NCBI RefSeq assembly: GCF_964355755.1
Contig: NC_092673.1
Span: forward strand, 19,165,001-19,229,000
Length of the DNA stretch: 64,000 bases
Direction of reading: 5' to 3'
Origin: Antedon mediterranea
Taxonomy: Eukaryota; Echinodermata; Crinoidea; Comatulida; Antedonidae
Part shown: positions 25,601 through 34,271 of the stretch, in pieces
Layout: the number at the start of each line of letters is the position of its first letter
Position numbering within the stretch: the first letter of the stretch is position 1
The notes under the pieces: generated by a model
The model's input: the letters and a program-made list of their open reading frames with translations, nothing else
Databases searched by the model: none
What the model was told of the DNA's origin: nothing
Program-made: the position numbers and the translations under genes

Positions 25601-28483
25601 TCCATGGCTCACAATGGCGCCACCCATAGCTCTATTCTATCCCACAATGCCTTTCGAAATTGTTACGCGCTTCGGACGAACAGGAGATTCTTGTGTTATA
25701 GGTTCTTTGATGCATATTCATAATAATGCTCCCCTAAAATGGGACGAAATAGGACGCCCTCACTTGGATTTTCAGAGAAAGTCTTTGGGAAAAATACTTT
25801 CGCCACCCTGAAGTTCGGAACTGTGTATAGGTGAGGTGTGAATAGGTGAGGTGTGCAACAGATGATCGAATCAGAGTGCGTTAGTAGTGATCTCGAACAC
25901 CATAAAATGCATTTTTTTTCTGGGCTTCGCCCAGTGTATTTAGTCTCTGCGATCGCGTGTGCCCCCACCGCAAAAATAATCCTGGATCCGCCCCTGCAGG
26001 TTATACCTCCATCATCAGTGTGTATTTATATTATTATTTTTAGCCTAATGTGGTTAATCAGTACATGCAGGTTATACCTCCATCATCAGTGTGTATTTAT
26101 ATTATTATTTTTAGCCTAATGTTTAATCAGTACATGCAGGTTATACCCCCATCATCAGTGTGTATTTATATTATTATTTTTAGCCTAATGTGGTTAATCA
26201 GTACATGCAGGTTATACCCCCATCATCAGTGTGTATTTATATTATTATTTTTAGCCTAATGTGGTTAATCAGTGAATGCAGGTTATACTTCCATCATCAG
26301 TGTGTATTTATATTATTATTTTTAGCCTAATATGGTTAATCAGTACATGCAGGTTATACCTCCATCATCAGTGTGTATTTATATTATTATTTTTAGCCTA
26401 ATGTTGTTAATCAGTGCATGCAGGTTATACCCCTATTATCAGTGTGTATTTATATTATTATTTTTAGCCTAATGTGGTTAATCAGTGCATGCAGGTTATA
26501 CCCCCATCATCAGTGTGTATTTATATTATTATTTTTAGCCTAATGTGGTTAATCAGTACATGCAGGTTATACCTCCATCATCAGTGTGTATTTATATTAT
26601 TATTTTTAGCCTAATGTGGTTAATCAGTACATGCAGGTTATCCCCATCATCAGTGTGTATTTATATTATTATTTTTAGCCTAATGTGGTTAAAGCCTGTT
26701 TTCCTGTCGACGTTGAAATACGTTGAGTTGCGTTGAGTTTAAAATCGTTAAAGTTGAAAATAAAATAACGATGACGATGATCGAGTCGGACCGCTAATAT
26801 TTACACATTTTTACGCGATCGTTTATAGTTTCTTGGTTCTCTCGAGCGTTGCTGGGACACGCGGACGTGAAGTGTTGCAAAACTAAAGCCGGCCACGCGC
26901 AGCCGGGACCGCGTGAAAATTGAAAAAGTTACGGGTTTTGATGCTTAAACCCAGCCTAGGACATACTTTCGTTGATATCTTAATCTAGGATTCTAGGCTT
27001 ACACTAAAGACAAACATTAAATTTAATTGGTTTAATATTATAATTTAATTTAACTTACACTTGTTTTTTTTAAATATCAGACCTTAAAAGTGTACAAAAA
27101 AGGTGAAAAACATCGTCGCGTTGTAAACATTCAAGAATTGTCAGCGCGTACCTATTTTGTCACAAACTGCAATGACGTAATTTGTGGACCATTTGATTGG
27201 TCAGTTTTAACGATCGTAACGATCGTAATCGTTAAAGTTGAACCAAGTTCAACTTTAACGATTTAAGATTTTAACGATTTTCAACGTTAATTTTTACCCC
27301 CTTTTCCTGTTAAATCGTTGAATATGTCAACTCAACGCAACTCAACGTAACTTAACGTCGACAGGAAAACAGGCTTAATCAGTACATGCAGATTATCCCC
27401 ATCATCAGTGTGTATTTATATTATTATTTTTAGCCTAATGTTGTTAATCAGTACATGCAGGTTATACCCCCATCATCAGTGTGTATTTATATTATTATAT
27501 TATTATTTTTAGCCTAATGTGGTTAATCAGTGCATGCAGGTTATACCTCCATCATCAGTGTGTATTTATATTATTATTTTTAGCCTAATGTGGTTAATCA
27601 GTACATGCAGGTTATACCTCCATCATCAGTGTGTATTTATATTATTATTTTTAGCCTAATGTGGTTAATCAGTACATGCAGGTTATACCTCCATCATCAG
27701 TGTGTATTTATATTATTATTTTTAGCCTAATGTGGTTAATCAGTGCATGCAGGTTATACCCCTATCATCAGTGTGTATTTATATTATTATTTTTAGCCTA
27801 ATGTTGTTAATCAGTACATGCAGGTTATACCTCCATCATCAGTGTGTATTTATATTATTATTTTTAGCCTAATGTGGTTAATCAGAACATGCAGGTTATA
27901 CCCCCATCATCAGTGTGTATTTATATTATTATTTTTAGCCTAATGTGGTTAATCAGTGCATGCAGGTCTTACCAACATCATTAGTGTGATATTGCAAAAT
28001 AATTGTAATTCATTATATAAAAAAATGTTATAATAAATAATAAAGAAAATTACAATCTCTATAATTTTAAACTTTAATTAAATTTCTTCTTTGATAATAT
28101 TATAAAAATAATGTACATCTTGTTTTAAATACCTCATTGATAGATTTCACAAGATCTGGTTGCGTCTTACAAATTTGTTTAATTGTTTGCAAATCACTCC
28201 TCCTGTACAACAAAGCTTTTTCTAATTTGTTCCTGTTAAAATGTAAGAAATAATGAATTATTACACTATTTTATGAAAATGATGATTTATGGAAATAATC
28301 AATATCATCATTATATTTGATGAGAATGAGCCCTTTAATTGTAATATTTATAATTTCATAATCTTTTAAGAAAGTTTTAAAGTATTGCTAACTATTCAAA
28401 CATTTTAATTTGTTTTAACATTTACATATTGGAGCTGGTTATTTTTGTTGGATTTGAAATAAAAAACAAACGTACCTTTCCAT
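1505..28483 (-). CDS. Ankyrin-repeat protein gene, 13 coding exons (reconstructed model)
   Basis: Minus-strand model, coding exons in transcript order: 28483-28476, 28232-28133, 20340-20230, 20012-19905, 18433-18329, 16881-16771, 14003-13893, 13669-13547, 12197-12090, 8499-8389, 5767-5683, 3345-3253, 1614-1505. Every junction has GT and AG at the intron ends and the phases agree (2,0,0,0,0,0,0,0,0,0,1,1). The total is 1284 nt, 427 residues plus a TAA stop. The N-terminus (MERNKLEKALLYRRSDL) looks like a helix pair capping an ankyrin stack. Eight repeats with the ankyrin signature GNTPLH and LIQHGAPVA follow, then a divergent repeat (DGNTLVSLLES), then a basic Lys/Gln-rich tail. I see no signal peptide or membrane segment, so a cytoplasmic or nuclear binding protein is likely; the ligand is unknown. 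Introns hold a LINE, satellites and DNA transposons. The middle exons are secure. The 8-nt first exon and the last exon rest on phase and splice-site quality only. Confidence 0.68.
2091..2941 (-). mobile_element. Helentron-like element, copy 3 (3'-truncated)
   Basis: On the minus strand it starts with AGGTTATATGCATTATCATG, identical to the 5' end of the element at 41942, and then follows that element's 44070-44900 region. It lacks the nested insertion, the region between the 5' end and about 44067, and the terminal stem-loop. It sits in the intron between the last two ankyrin-gene exons. Confidence 0.7.
2322..2377 (-). other. tRNA-like module in Helentron copy 3
   Basis: The minus strand shows an A-box-like TGGCTCGGTGGT and a B-box-like GAGATCGAGTCTC (4-bp stem around TCGAG), spaced as in tRNA genes. 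It cannot form a full cloverleaf. The same module is in both elements at 42000-45027. Confidence 0.5.
3253..3345 (-). CDS. Ankyrin gene, basic C-terminal exon
   Basis: The acceptor TTTTTTTAG is followed by 93 nt and a strong GTGAGT donor. It enters in phase 1, matching the previous exon, and leaves in phase 1. The residues (start LTSTVDEQFQTQF, end KTKLLKPES) are polar and Lys/Gln-rich with no recognised domain. Confidence 0.5.
4091..5107. repeat. Direct repeats flanking an AT-rich palindromic segment
   Basis: About 120 bp at 4091-4212 recurs at 4987-5107 (shared CCTCCTATCGTAAATTGTTT). Between them lie internal tandem copies (4385-4510 and 4555-4672, TGGCTATTATCAGTTT) and inverted TAGTAGATTTAAGTAGA-type motifs near 4265 and 4795. 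This looks like an unclassified element or local duplication within the intron. Confidence 0.55.
5320..5395 (+). repeat. Retroposon-like tail with hairpin
   Basis: AATCTCTTTATT and AATAAAGAGATT are inverted copies 27 bp apart, followed by a GATTTGATTTGA simple tail. This arrangement is common at SINE/LINE 3' ends. No body is recognised. Confidence 0.35.
5683..5767 (-). CDS. Ankyrin gene, divergent repeat exon
   Basis: The acceptor TTTTTTAATAG is followed by 28 codons plus one base and a GTAATT donor. It begins DGNTLVSLLESNRW and ends ILNFLE. The DGNT start matches the tandem exons, but the rest has diverged, as expected for the capping repeat of an ankyrin stack. It ends in phase 1. Confidence 0.6.
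6208..6843. mobile_element. Element bounded by inverted TACCTCCGCC ends
   Basis: TACCTCCGCC at 6208-6217 and its reverse complement GGCGGAGGTA at 6834-6843 bound about 640 bp of non-coding sequence. TAATCCTGCTAACAAACAAA precedes the right end. I recognise the general look of a widespread invertebrate repeat, but not its family. Confidence 0.45.
6935..6960 (-). pseudogene. Remnant of a ninth ankyrin-repeat exon
   Basis: Only the 3' end of the tandem exon and its GTAATGTAC donor survive. The sequence then jumps directly into the intron motif (TATAATACTGACAACAGA) normally found upstream of the acceptor. About 85 bp of exon, including the acceptor, is deleted, so this copy cannot be spliced in. 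Confidence 0.65.
8389..8499 (-). CDS. Ankyrin-repeat exon, tandem copy 1 (last in transcript)
   Basis: 111 nt, 37 codons, phase 0 at both ends; begins DGNTPLHSYLWSGYTV. Splice sites are intact. It is the last of the tandem series before the divergent repeat exon at 5767. Confidence 0.75.
8957..11542 (+). mobile_element. L2-like non-LTR retrotransposon (LINE), copy 1, 5'-truncated
   Basis: The body is reverse transcriptase plus the C-terminal domain. It ends with a 3' UTR (GGGGCCAGAGGCCTAAAGTAAATAAAG) and a (TGAA)n tail, the type of tail found in L2-clade LINEs. The endonuclease region is missing, so the copy is 5'-truncated. It sits inside an intron of the ankyrin gene, on the opposite strand. 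Ends are judged from where the tandem host unit resumes (about 8957 and 11542); no target duplication could be fixed. Confidence 0.85.
8976..11388 (+). pseudogene. LINE reverse transcriptase ORF2, degenerate
   Basis: An open frame from 8976 to 10304 (442 residues) starts just after the endonuclease, with the WFDRQC spacer motif. It carries RT motifs in order: PGIDGFP (fingers), YRGVSLIS, AFIDLKRAFDSI (motif A Asp), GIQQGSPLSSLLF (motif B) and LLYADDLVL (motif C, the YADD catalytic pair). A TAA at 10302 interrupts it. After a second TAA shared with copy 2 (about 10340) the frame resumes with ILYGSEIWG, RGECRRFSL and a Cys/His knuckle (CKICD, EYHFVTVC). A one-base insertion near 10912 shifts the last part (10939-11388). 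The enzyme copies its RNA at a nicked target by target-primed reverse transcription. This copy cannot make it. Confidence 0.85.
12090..12197 (-). CDS. Ankyrin-repeat exon, tandem copy 2
   Basis: 108 nt, 36 codons, phase 0 at both ends; begins DGNTILHDYLRNEY. The acceptor TTTCTAG and donor GTAAATG are intact. TPLH has changed to TILH. The first LINE copy lies in the following intron. Confidence 0.72.
13547..13669 (-). CDS. Ankyrin-repeat exon, tandem copy 3 (longest)
   Basis: 123 nt, 41 codons, phase 0 at both ends; begins DGNTPLHMYLWGGY. An insertion of about four residues (THRDTA region) extends the loop between helices. The last helix has Trp (AWQNK) where the others have Leu. Splice sites are intact. 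Confidence 0.75.
13893..14003 (-). CDS. Ankyrin-repeat exon, tandem copy 4
   Basis: 111 nt, 37 codons, phase 0 at both ends; begins YGNTPLHSYLRSGYTV and ends VALQNK. Splice sites are intact. It is separated from copy 3 by a short intron of 223 bp. Confidence 0.75.
14457..16211 (+). mobile_element. L2-like LINE, copy 2, internally deleted
   Basis: Nearly identical to copy 1 in body and both host flanks, so it arose by duplication of the host segment rather than a second insertion. About 810 bp, corresponding to 9456-10268 of copy 1, is missing at 14958/14959, removing every RT catalytic motif. The tail is a shorter (TGAA)n run. Confidence 0.85.
14787..16076 (+). pseudogene. LINE ORF2 remnant lacking the RT core
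   Basis: The first open part (14787-15032) joins the pre-RT region directly to the post-RT IDKSKIIVF motif across the deletion. A TAA at about 15030 is shared with copy 1. From 15195 to 16076 a 293-residue frame is intact and holds the thumb/C-terminal region (ILYGSEI, RGECRRFSL) and the Cys/His knuckle. It lacks the one-base insertion seen in copy 1, so the insertion in copy 1 is younger than the duplication. No catalytic Asp remains. Confidence 0.8.
16771..16881 (-). CDS. Ankyrin-repeat exon, tandem copy 5
   Basis: 111 nt, 37 codons, phase 0 at both ends; begins YGDTLLHSYLRNEYTT. The consensus Pro of TPLH is Leu here. Splice sites are intact. The second LINE copy lies in the intron between this exon and the next one in the transcript. 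Confidence 0.74.
18329..18433 (-). CDS. Ankyrin-repeat exon, tandem copy 6 (shortest)
   Basis: 105 nt, 35 codons, phase 0 at both ends; begins YGDTPLHSYLRSTA. Splice sites are intact. The inter-helix loop is two residues shorter than in the standard copies, and the last helix reads GAPLALQNK. Confidence 0.74.
19905..20012 (-). CDS. Ankyrin-repeat exon, tandem copy 7
   Basis: 108 nt, 36 codons, phase 0 at both ends; begins HGNTPLHSYLWSGY. The acceptor CTTCCAG and donor GTAAATG are intact. The loop between the two helices is one residue shorter than in the 37-residue copies. Confidence 0.75.
20230..20340 (-). CDS. Ankyrin-repeat exon, tandem copy 8 (first in transcript)
   Basis: 111 nt, 37 codons, phase 0 at both ends; begins YGDTPLHSYLRIEY. 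The acceptor TTTCCAG and donor GTAATG are intact. Unlike its sisters, which end in AAT AAG, it ends in AAT ATG (Met instead of Lys). It lies only 217 bp downstream in transcript order from copy 7, forming a close exon pair. Confidence 0.72.
21457..23581. mobile_element. PIF/Harbinger-like non-autonomous element
   Basis: The inverted ends GGCGTCATGTCCAAATGTTT are exact for 21 bp. TTA lies on both sides (21454-21456, 23582-23584), the target type of PIF/Harbinger. Tandem-unit intron sequence continues on both sides, so it inserted after the duplications began. No transposase is visible. It contains its own small hairpin (AAGATCGC near 22636 with GCGATCTT near 22660). Confidence 0.7.
25148..25996. 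mobile_element. hAT-like non-autonomous element in the satellite
   Basis: Ends CAGGCGCGGATTCA and TGGATCCGCCCCTG are imperfect inverted repeats of the CAGGGGCGGAT type common in hAT elements. CAGGTT (TGCAGGTT on the left) flanks both sides. Inside, four copies of a 41-bp unit (AATTGTGCGAGGAGCTTTCG) lie at 25185-25345. Confidence 0.65.
26693..27375. mobile_element. PIF/Harbinger-like MITE in the satellite
   Basis: Inverted ends AGCCTGTTTTCCTGTCGACG extend about 50 bp with few mismatches (GTTGAGTTGCGTTGAGTT inside). TAA is duplicated at 26690-26692 and 27376-27378, and removing the element restores a satellite unit. No coding capacity. Confidence 0.75.
28133..28232 (-). CDS. Ankyrin gene exon 2, N-terminal helix pair
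   Basis: The acceptor TTTTAACAG precedes one junction base and 33 codons, and the exon ends at GAG before GTATTT. The peptide NKLEKALLYRRSDLQTIKQ, then a CKTQPDLVKSINE end, has the spacing of an ankyrin helix pair. It ends in phase 0, so it joins any of the GNTPLH exons in frame. Confidence 0.62.
28476..28483 (-). CDS. Ankyrin gene, candidate first coding exon (ATG GAA AG)
   Basis: ATG GAA AG is followed by a good donor (GTACGT). It ends in phase 2, which is exactly what the next exon at 28232 needs, so the junction codon reads Arg. The exon continues upstream as untranslated sequence of unknown length. The evidence is phase and donor only; an upstream ATG in an unseen exon is possible. Confidence 0.45.
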
Positions 28484-28642
28484 TTCAAAAATACAGTGTG
28501 TTCATTTAACAATTATTAATACGGATAGCTTCTAGTGTAAAAGTAAGCCTACACATTCTGTTCTGAAAATATGAAAGGTAAAACATAATTTCATCAGACA
28601 GAAACCTTTGCATTAAAGGCTACGACAATTCAATTGCACCGG

Positions 28643-29135
28643 TATGCTGGCATTACTGAATGAAGATGACCTGTATGCTGGCATTACTGAATGAAGATGA
28701 TCTGTATGCTGGCATTACTGAATGAAGATGATCTGTATGCTGGCATTACTGAATGAAGATGATCTGTATGCTGGCATTACTGAATGAAGATGACCTGTAT
28801 GCTGGCATTACTGAATGAAGATGACCTATATGCTGGCATTACTGAATGAAGATGACCTGTATGCTGGTGTTACTGAATGAAGATGACCTGTATACTGGTG
28901 TTACTGCATGAAGATGACCTGTATGTTGGCGTTACTGAATGAAGATGACCTGTATGCTGGTGTTACTGAATGAAGATGATCTGTATGCTGGTGTTACTGC
29001 ATGTAGATGACCTGTATGCTGGTGTTACTGAATGAAGATGATCTGTATGCTGGTGTTACTGCATGTAGATGACCTGTATGCTGGTGTTACTGAATGAAGA
29101 TGACCTGTATGCTGGTGTTACTGAATAAGATGACT
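28643..29135. repeat. 31-bp minisatellite, about 16 copies
   Basis: The unit is CTGTATGCTGGCATTACTGA followed by ATGAAGATGAC/T. Early units have GGCATTACT and later ones GGTGTTACT, giving a directional gradient of variants. It lies just upstream of the ankyrin gene's proposed start codon. Confidence 0.92.
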
Positions 29136-30761
29136 CCTGTGCTAGCATTACAACATATTATACTTTAGATTTTTAAACTGTTATACTTGTTATTAAACAA
29201 ATAAAGCATATTGTGTACATTGTGCGATTGTAAAATCTAAGTTTATCACCAAGTTGATATTAAACTGGCCATGGTCTCATCTTTAAATATTTAAAAAATT
29301 ATTTTGTTCATAATAATTGATTGACAGATCAACAACTGGAAACATTGTTTTGTGGATTCATTTTCCCAAACGGCAATTATGACTTTTCTTTAATTAATAC
29401 ACAACAAATGGCTGCCATTCAGTTTGGCCCACTTTACTTTAAACCCCAAAAAACCCAGCAAAAACATCCCTCTAGGCAATTGTGAGTATCAGAAAAACAT
29501 ATCAGTTATTTGGTCAAAAATGCTGTTAATCTCTCTCTAGGCTGGGTGCAAGGGGGCCGCCAGGGGGTCTAGAGGGCAAAGCCCCCGGAAGTAACGCGTT
29601 CTAGCGTCTTTTGAGGCCATTTTAATCAGATTTAGGGTAGCCACTTTTTCCATTTTTCATAATGCATAAATAAAATACTGCGTGCAAAAAACCGATGCGC
29701 AATGATGACTGTGGCAATCCATTTCAATTTTAAAAATGAAGTGACCTTTAAAGTTCAAAATATGCCTATATTTATCGAGTATATTGTAGCATAGAAAATA
29801 TACACAAACGTAAAACGTACCCACAGGCAGGAACTGAGCTAAGACATTTTTGAAAATTAGAGCTGATTATAGGTCCTGGAAAATGCACTTATTGTGCTTC
29901 GAAATTTGAAATGAAATTTATAAGTACCTAAGAAAATTTTGAAAACTAGACCTGCAGGTCTTCAAAAATTGCATCTTATAATTTGAAAACATCGGGCCTA
30001 GAGGCTTAAAAAAGTGGTTAATTGGGGTGGGTGGGTGGTGTGTGTCTGCAAGCGTAGACCATTTTCAGTCGCGAAAATCAGTATACCTCGCAAGTGTATT
30101 TATGCTTAACATCTGGACTTTGAGTATGGTGAGAAGTTCTTGACATACAGGACATTGAAAACTTAATAACTAAACTATAATAAGATGTTGTTGGCTAAGC
30201 GAAAATAGCATGTTTTTTGTTTAGTAATGTATGAAATATTTATTTTAGGTGCCCCACGGTACAGAGGGTTAATTGTAAATTAAAAAATTGGTGAACATAC
30301 GAATAATTAACATAACTTGTTTTTGCTGTAGCGTACGTCGATACACAGTACACAAAGTAACGCGAACGATTCGTACAAAGGCCAGACAAGTGCATTCTTT
30401 TGTTTAGTAGTTAGATCGCTGGCAAAATGAATGCATAGTGCATAATAATAGCCCTCTGACGTACTCACGGTCAATTGAACGTCGTGGTTTTCTAGGTGCT
30501 GAAGTGAACGTGAACAATGTGTATATTATTCCCCGACAAAACTTTGGTGGGAAAGCTAGTCTCCCGTAGCTCGTACTAGGACTTTTTGAAGTCGAAGTTC
30601 GAACTACGACTAAAGTCTGGTTTAAAGAATACGGGCGTATCACTGTACTATCAGACTAATATACCTTTTTTTATTTTCACGTCAGACATGTTTTGTTCAA
30701 AGATATTCAGCAGCCTAACTTCTGTGACCTTTGTAACAGACATTAGTAGGTTTGAAATTAC
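29136..30761. other. Non-coding stretch
   Basis: I see no gene. A G-rich patch at 29545-29590 (GGGGGCCGCCAGGGGGTC, GCAAAGCCCCCGG) resembles transposon-associated sequence. A GT-rich run sits near 30015-30050. Confidence 0.5.
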
Positions 30762-31035
30762 CTTTTAACTCAAGTTTATTGAACAATTCATGTGCTATTA
30801 AACGAGAGGCCTGAAAGGTAAGTGATAACATAGGCAGAATTTGAGCAAAAGATAGTATCACCCTTGTAGTGTGTGCACCAAGATTAGCTTTTAAGCCTCT
30901 GAATTTCGAATTAAAATCTGTAATTTTATTGTATTGCAATTTTTGCTGTACAGTAAAATTAAAATAGTCAGAAAACACTTGTTTCAATGGATGCAACTGG
31001 GTTGCCATGAACCAACATTTCCAAACAAAGTATTG
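30762..31035 (-). CDS. Candidate coding exon, unrecognised protein
   Basis: 91 codons are open on the minus strand before a GTAATT donor (phase 1). Residues include an internal ATG at 31008 (MATQLHPLKQVFSDYF) and a hydrophobic LSFAQILPMLSLTFQ segment. The start at 31035 follows GGAATAG, a weak acceptor with a competing ACAG six bases upstream that would put a stop in frame. Composition is more protein-like than its surroundings, but I do not recognise the family. It does not join the ankyrin exon at 28483 in phase, so it is probably a separate gene. Confidence 0.35.
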
Positions 31036-31116
31036 CTATTCCTGTAATTGTCATAAAACAAAGCACAATTATGCAAGTCAAATTAAATATTCTGTAAAAA
31101 TAATATAAAAACTCAC

Positions 31117-31206
31117 ATTACAACTGAATCTGAACAACACAATTGTTGGTACCCTACCCTGGAAACAATCCTCCATCCACTGGTAAATCAGTTCGACTGA
31201 AAAGCT
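31117..31206 (-). CDS. Candidate upstream exon of the same unrecognised gene
   Basis: 30 codons in phase 0 (SFSVELIYQWMEDCFQGR) end at a strong GTGAGT donor. The next exon at 31035 continues in the same phase after an 81-bp intron. The acceptor (TTTATGTAG) is plausible. A related stretch with a similar donor occurs at 46290-46310, which could mean this is part of a repeat. Confidence 0.28.
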
Positions 31207-32446
31207 CTACATAAACACGCTACTTGACTATAAGGTGTTTATAATTGTCACTGCTTCTGTGCATCACATGACTTCCTAATCAATCTTGCATGCTAGCCTA
31301 TAATAGAAAATATAAGTCTTGTTTACCTATCTATCGTTTGCAAACTTCATTTAAACAAAGATAGTGTTAGGAAGATATCATAATTCATATTCGACCAATG
31401 CAAACGAATGAATTATGAGCGGAGCTAGTGCCATATACAAAGAGTTACAACATTGGGTTAAACTTCAAAGTCATGTGATATACAGATCAAACTTTTTCAA
31501 AATTATCTCCATTAATCCATGTAAAGTATAGATTAGGAGCAACAAATACTTTAAACGTTTTCTTATATTTTTAAAAATGTAATTGCATATTTGATGGTGA
31601 ATTATTGATGTGCAAAGTGTACAGAAGTACTTGCTTGCGCTAGTACATTATAAGATTTATTGATTTTGGAACAAAACATCACATAACTATGTATAATTTT
31701 AATTCATAATAGATGCTTTGCTGATTAAATAAAATTAATAAAGTGTCGTGGATATATTTGTTAATAATATTTTGTGCTTTAGGATAATAATGTGTATTTT
31801 GATTACCAGGAATTGTTTAGGTATAAAAAACAATTTATATTAAGGCTAATTAGGAGGCTCTGTTTGGTTAATAGAGGCCTACTATGCCATTTTATGTTGT
31901 AATAATATTATTGATAATATTATTTATTGGCCTATATACTTGTTAATTATTGGTACTCAGGTATATCAAGAAGGAAAAAAGATATCCATGGGAAAGCCAA
32001 TCCTACTTCACATCACATTCATTTTATTTATCAGAAATTGGTATTTGTATGGAGAATGCACTAGAATCTATAGATATTAAATGTATCACCTAATTATAAA
32101 TTATTAATTTAAAAAAAATCATATTTTGCATAATGAAAGAAAAACTACTGTCTGTATTTTATTGTGAGCAGTCTACCAGCTTTATACAAAATATTTTAAA
32201 ATAACAATTATGGATAAAAAAAATGGATATTACAATAAGAACAGAACTTTATTTTGAATTAAATATATTTATTATGAGATAAACAATTGTTTATTCAATA
32301 ATGATATCATTTATTGTTCATTTATTATTAAAAACCAAAAGTGTTATTTTGCACCGCCATTTTAGTATGTGGAGGTCTGAAATCATAAAAATTAAATGGT
32401 GGGAGACTTTATAAAAGCATGGCGAAATAGGACATTTTAAAATTCG
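31207..32446. other. Non-coding stretch
   Basis: No gene. Parts resemble 39080-39270 and 46740-46830 (ATGTATCACCTAATTA, TTTGCATAATGAAA, GCTTTATRCAAAA), suggesting an old dispersed repeat. Confidence 0.4.
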
Positions 32447-34045
32447 CCGTGGTTAGGATTCCGGCACCGGAACTCAACTGCCCAGCGTTAGGGAATCCGA
32501 CACGCTATTGCGCATGCCCAGAGCGAGGTAATCGGCGACTCTATACTTATCAACAGCGATGGATCATTTCATAGCTGCGCCACACGGCGAACACTAGCCT
32601 AGGTGCCTACTAATACTATAATAGTAAATACGGGATCCACTAATCTAGGCTAGGGCTACCAGTTAGACGTGACCAGTAGGCCTATTTATTTTGTAATTAA
32701 AAAGTGGTTGCTTCATTCATATATAAACTTCATATCATTATGAATTATATAATTACATGACTAGTTTTATGATTTTTCATAACGCATTTTACTGTACATA
32801 ACAACATGCAATCACAAATTGATTTGTTGACGGCAGCCACCGCGTGGATGTCAAAAAACTGTTAGGAAGTCAGGGTCGCAACGCTAGCATTACGATTCTT
32901 AGATAGATACTGATTCTTATTAATATCATTATAATTATTTTAACGCGTGGCGTAGTCGTATTTTAATTATTAATTCATGTATGGCATAGGCCAAGTTTCA
33001 TCCATCGCTCGCTCCCCCCGTGCAACGACTATCTAGGGCTACAGTAATCCCAATCCTAACACTCCGACTCTCGGTGGTGTGTGTGTGGCACTAAAAAGTG
33101 CAAGCAAAGAATATATACCACAAGAATGAGTATTCCGCGATTTTTGCATGAGAAATTTGTAACAGAGAGCTCCAGTGAGTGATGCCCGCCCTCATAAGGG
33201 CGGATGTATACATACTAAATAAGACTTGATTTAATAGATATTATACATGTCACATTAAATAGAATTATGATAATAGTTTTTGCAATTGTAAACTATTTTA
33301 TAATACATATTTATTAACAAACTAGTGTACATTCACTTTTACAGACAATTATTTACTAACATGCTAAGTTAGTTCACAAAAAAGGCCTAACACAGCAACA
33401 CCAAAAATCAACGAATCGTTACTCAGCACGGCCTATTCTTTACCATTGCCGTGTTCTGCTCTACGCCCGGTAAATTAAGTATTGTTTTTATGATATAAAT
33501 TAGTATAAAATACATGTTGTTAATAGGACAAAATGTTAAATGTCATTAACATTTATTTGTTTTACCAGAAACAAGTTAAATATAGGAATATTATTAAACT
33601 ATCTTTCGTGAAAACGCGTAAACAACAACACGCCCGGTCACGCTATCGTAGCGCCCGGTTGATAAAGCAAACTGTTTATACCGCAGTTTTTACTAAATAA
33701 ATTGCATAAAACGAACAATTAAATATCCAAATAGTATTTAACATGATGTTGGCATGTAGTTTTTAACATTTTTTATCATGAAAATACTACCGGTGGTCCA
33801 GCCTTTGATTAGTGAAACCGTCACAAAAAGTTGTATACATCCCAGATACATCCACACTTATGGCGGCGCCCTACCACATGGACAATATTACTGTTACAGG
33901 GAAAATCGCGGATTACTCATTCTTGTGATATATATTCTTTGGTGCAAGCTATAATTCACTTCCCAGAGCTCTGGGCATGCGCAATAGCGTGTCGGATTCG
34001 CTAACAGTGGGCAGTTGAGTTCCGGTGCCGGAATCCTAACCACGG
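32447..34045. mobile_element. TIR element with 75-bp ends
   Basis: CCGTGGTTAGGATTCCGGCA at the left and its reverse complement at the right continue as near-perfect inverted repeats for about 75 bp, to GCGCATGCCCAGAGC. A second inverted pair lies inside (33095-33150 and 33893-33950, CACAAGAATGAGTA), so the left arm appears split by about 550 bp. Flanks are AT-rich (TTTAAAATT) and the target duplication is unclear. No transposase seen. Confidence 0.6.
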
Positions 34046-34271
34046 CATTTAAAATTTTGATTACAACCATGGGGCCTAGGCTTCTTTCCACAGTCTATTA
34101 TTAGCCCTCCCCTCTAAATCCTGGATCTACTCCTGGTGTATTTCTACCAAAATGAGTGTGGTATTATGTTATGCAGGTTAGACAAACTTACTGATTCAAC
34201 AGATTTTTACAATCTTCTGTCATGTGAAATATAAAGCATGCATTATAGACTACAGAAATAAACTACCGTAT

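Larger units (their letters stand above)
23815..27988. repeat. 71-bp satellite array, about 37 copies, split by two transposons
   Basis: The unit contains TTAATCAGTACATGCAGGTT, then CATCATCAGTGTGTATTTAT and TATTATTATTTTTAGCC. Stretches are 23815-25147, 25997-26692 and 27376-27988. Units differ at a few diagnostic bases (TGTTG/TGTGG; CCTCC/CCCCC). The array lies in intron 2 of the ankyrin gene. Open frames through it are by-products of the repeat. Confidence 0.95.

Noticed and set aside
25053-26736. Several short frames in the 71-bp satellite and its hAT-like insert
   Set aside because: Repeat translations without domains.
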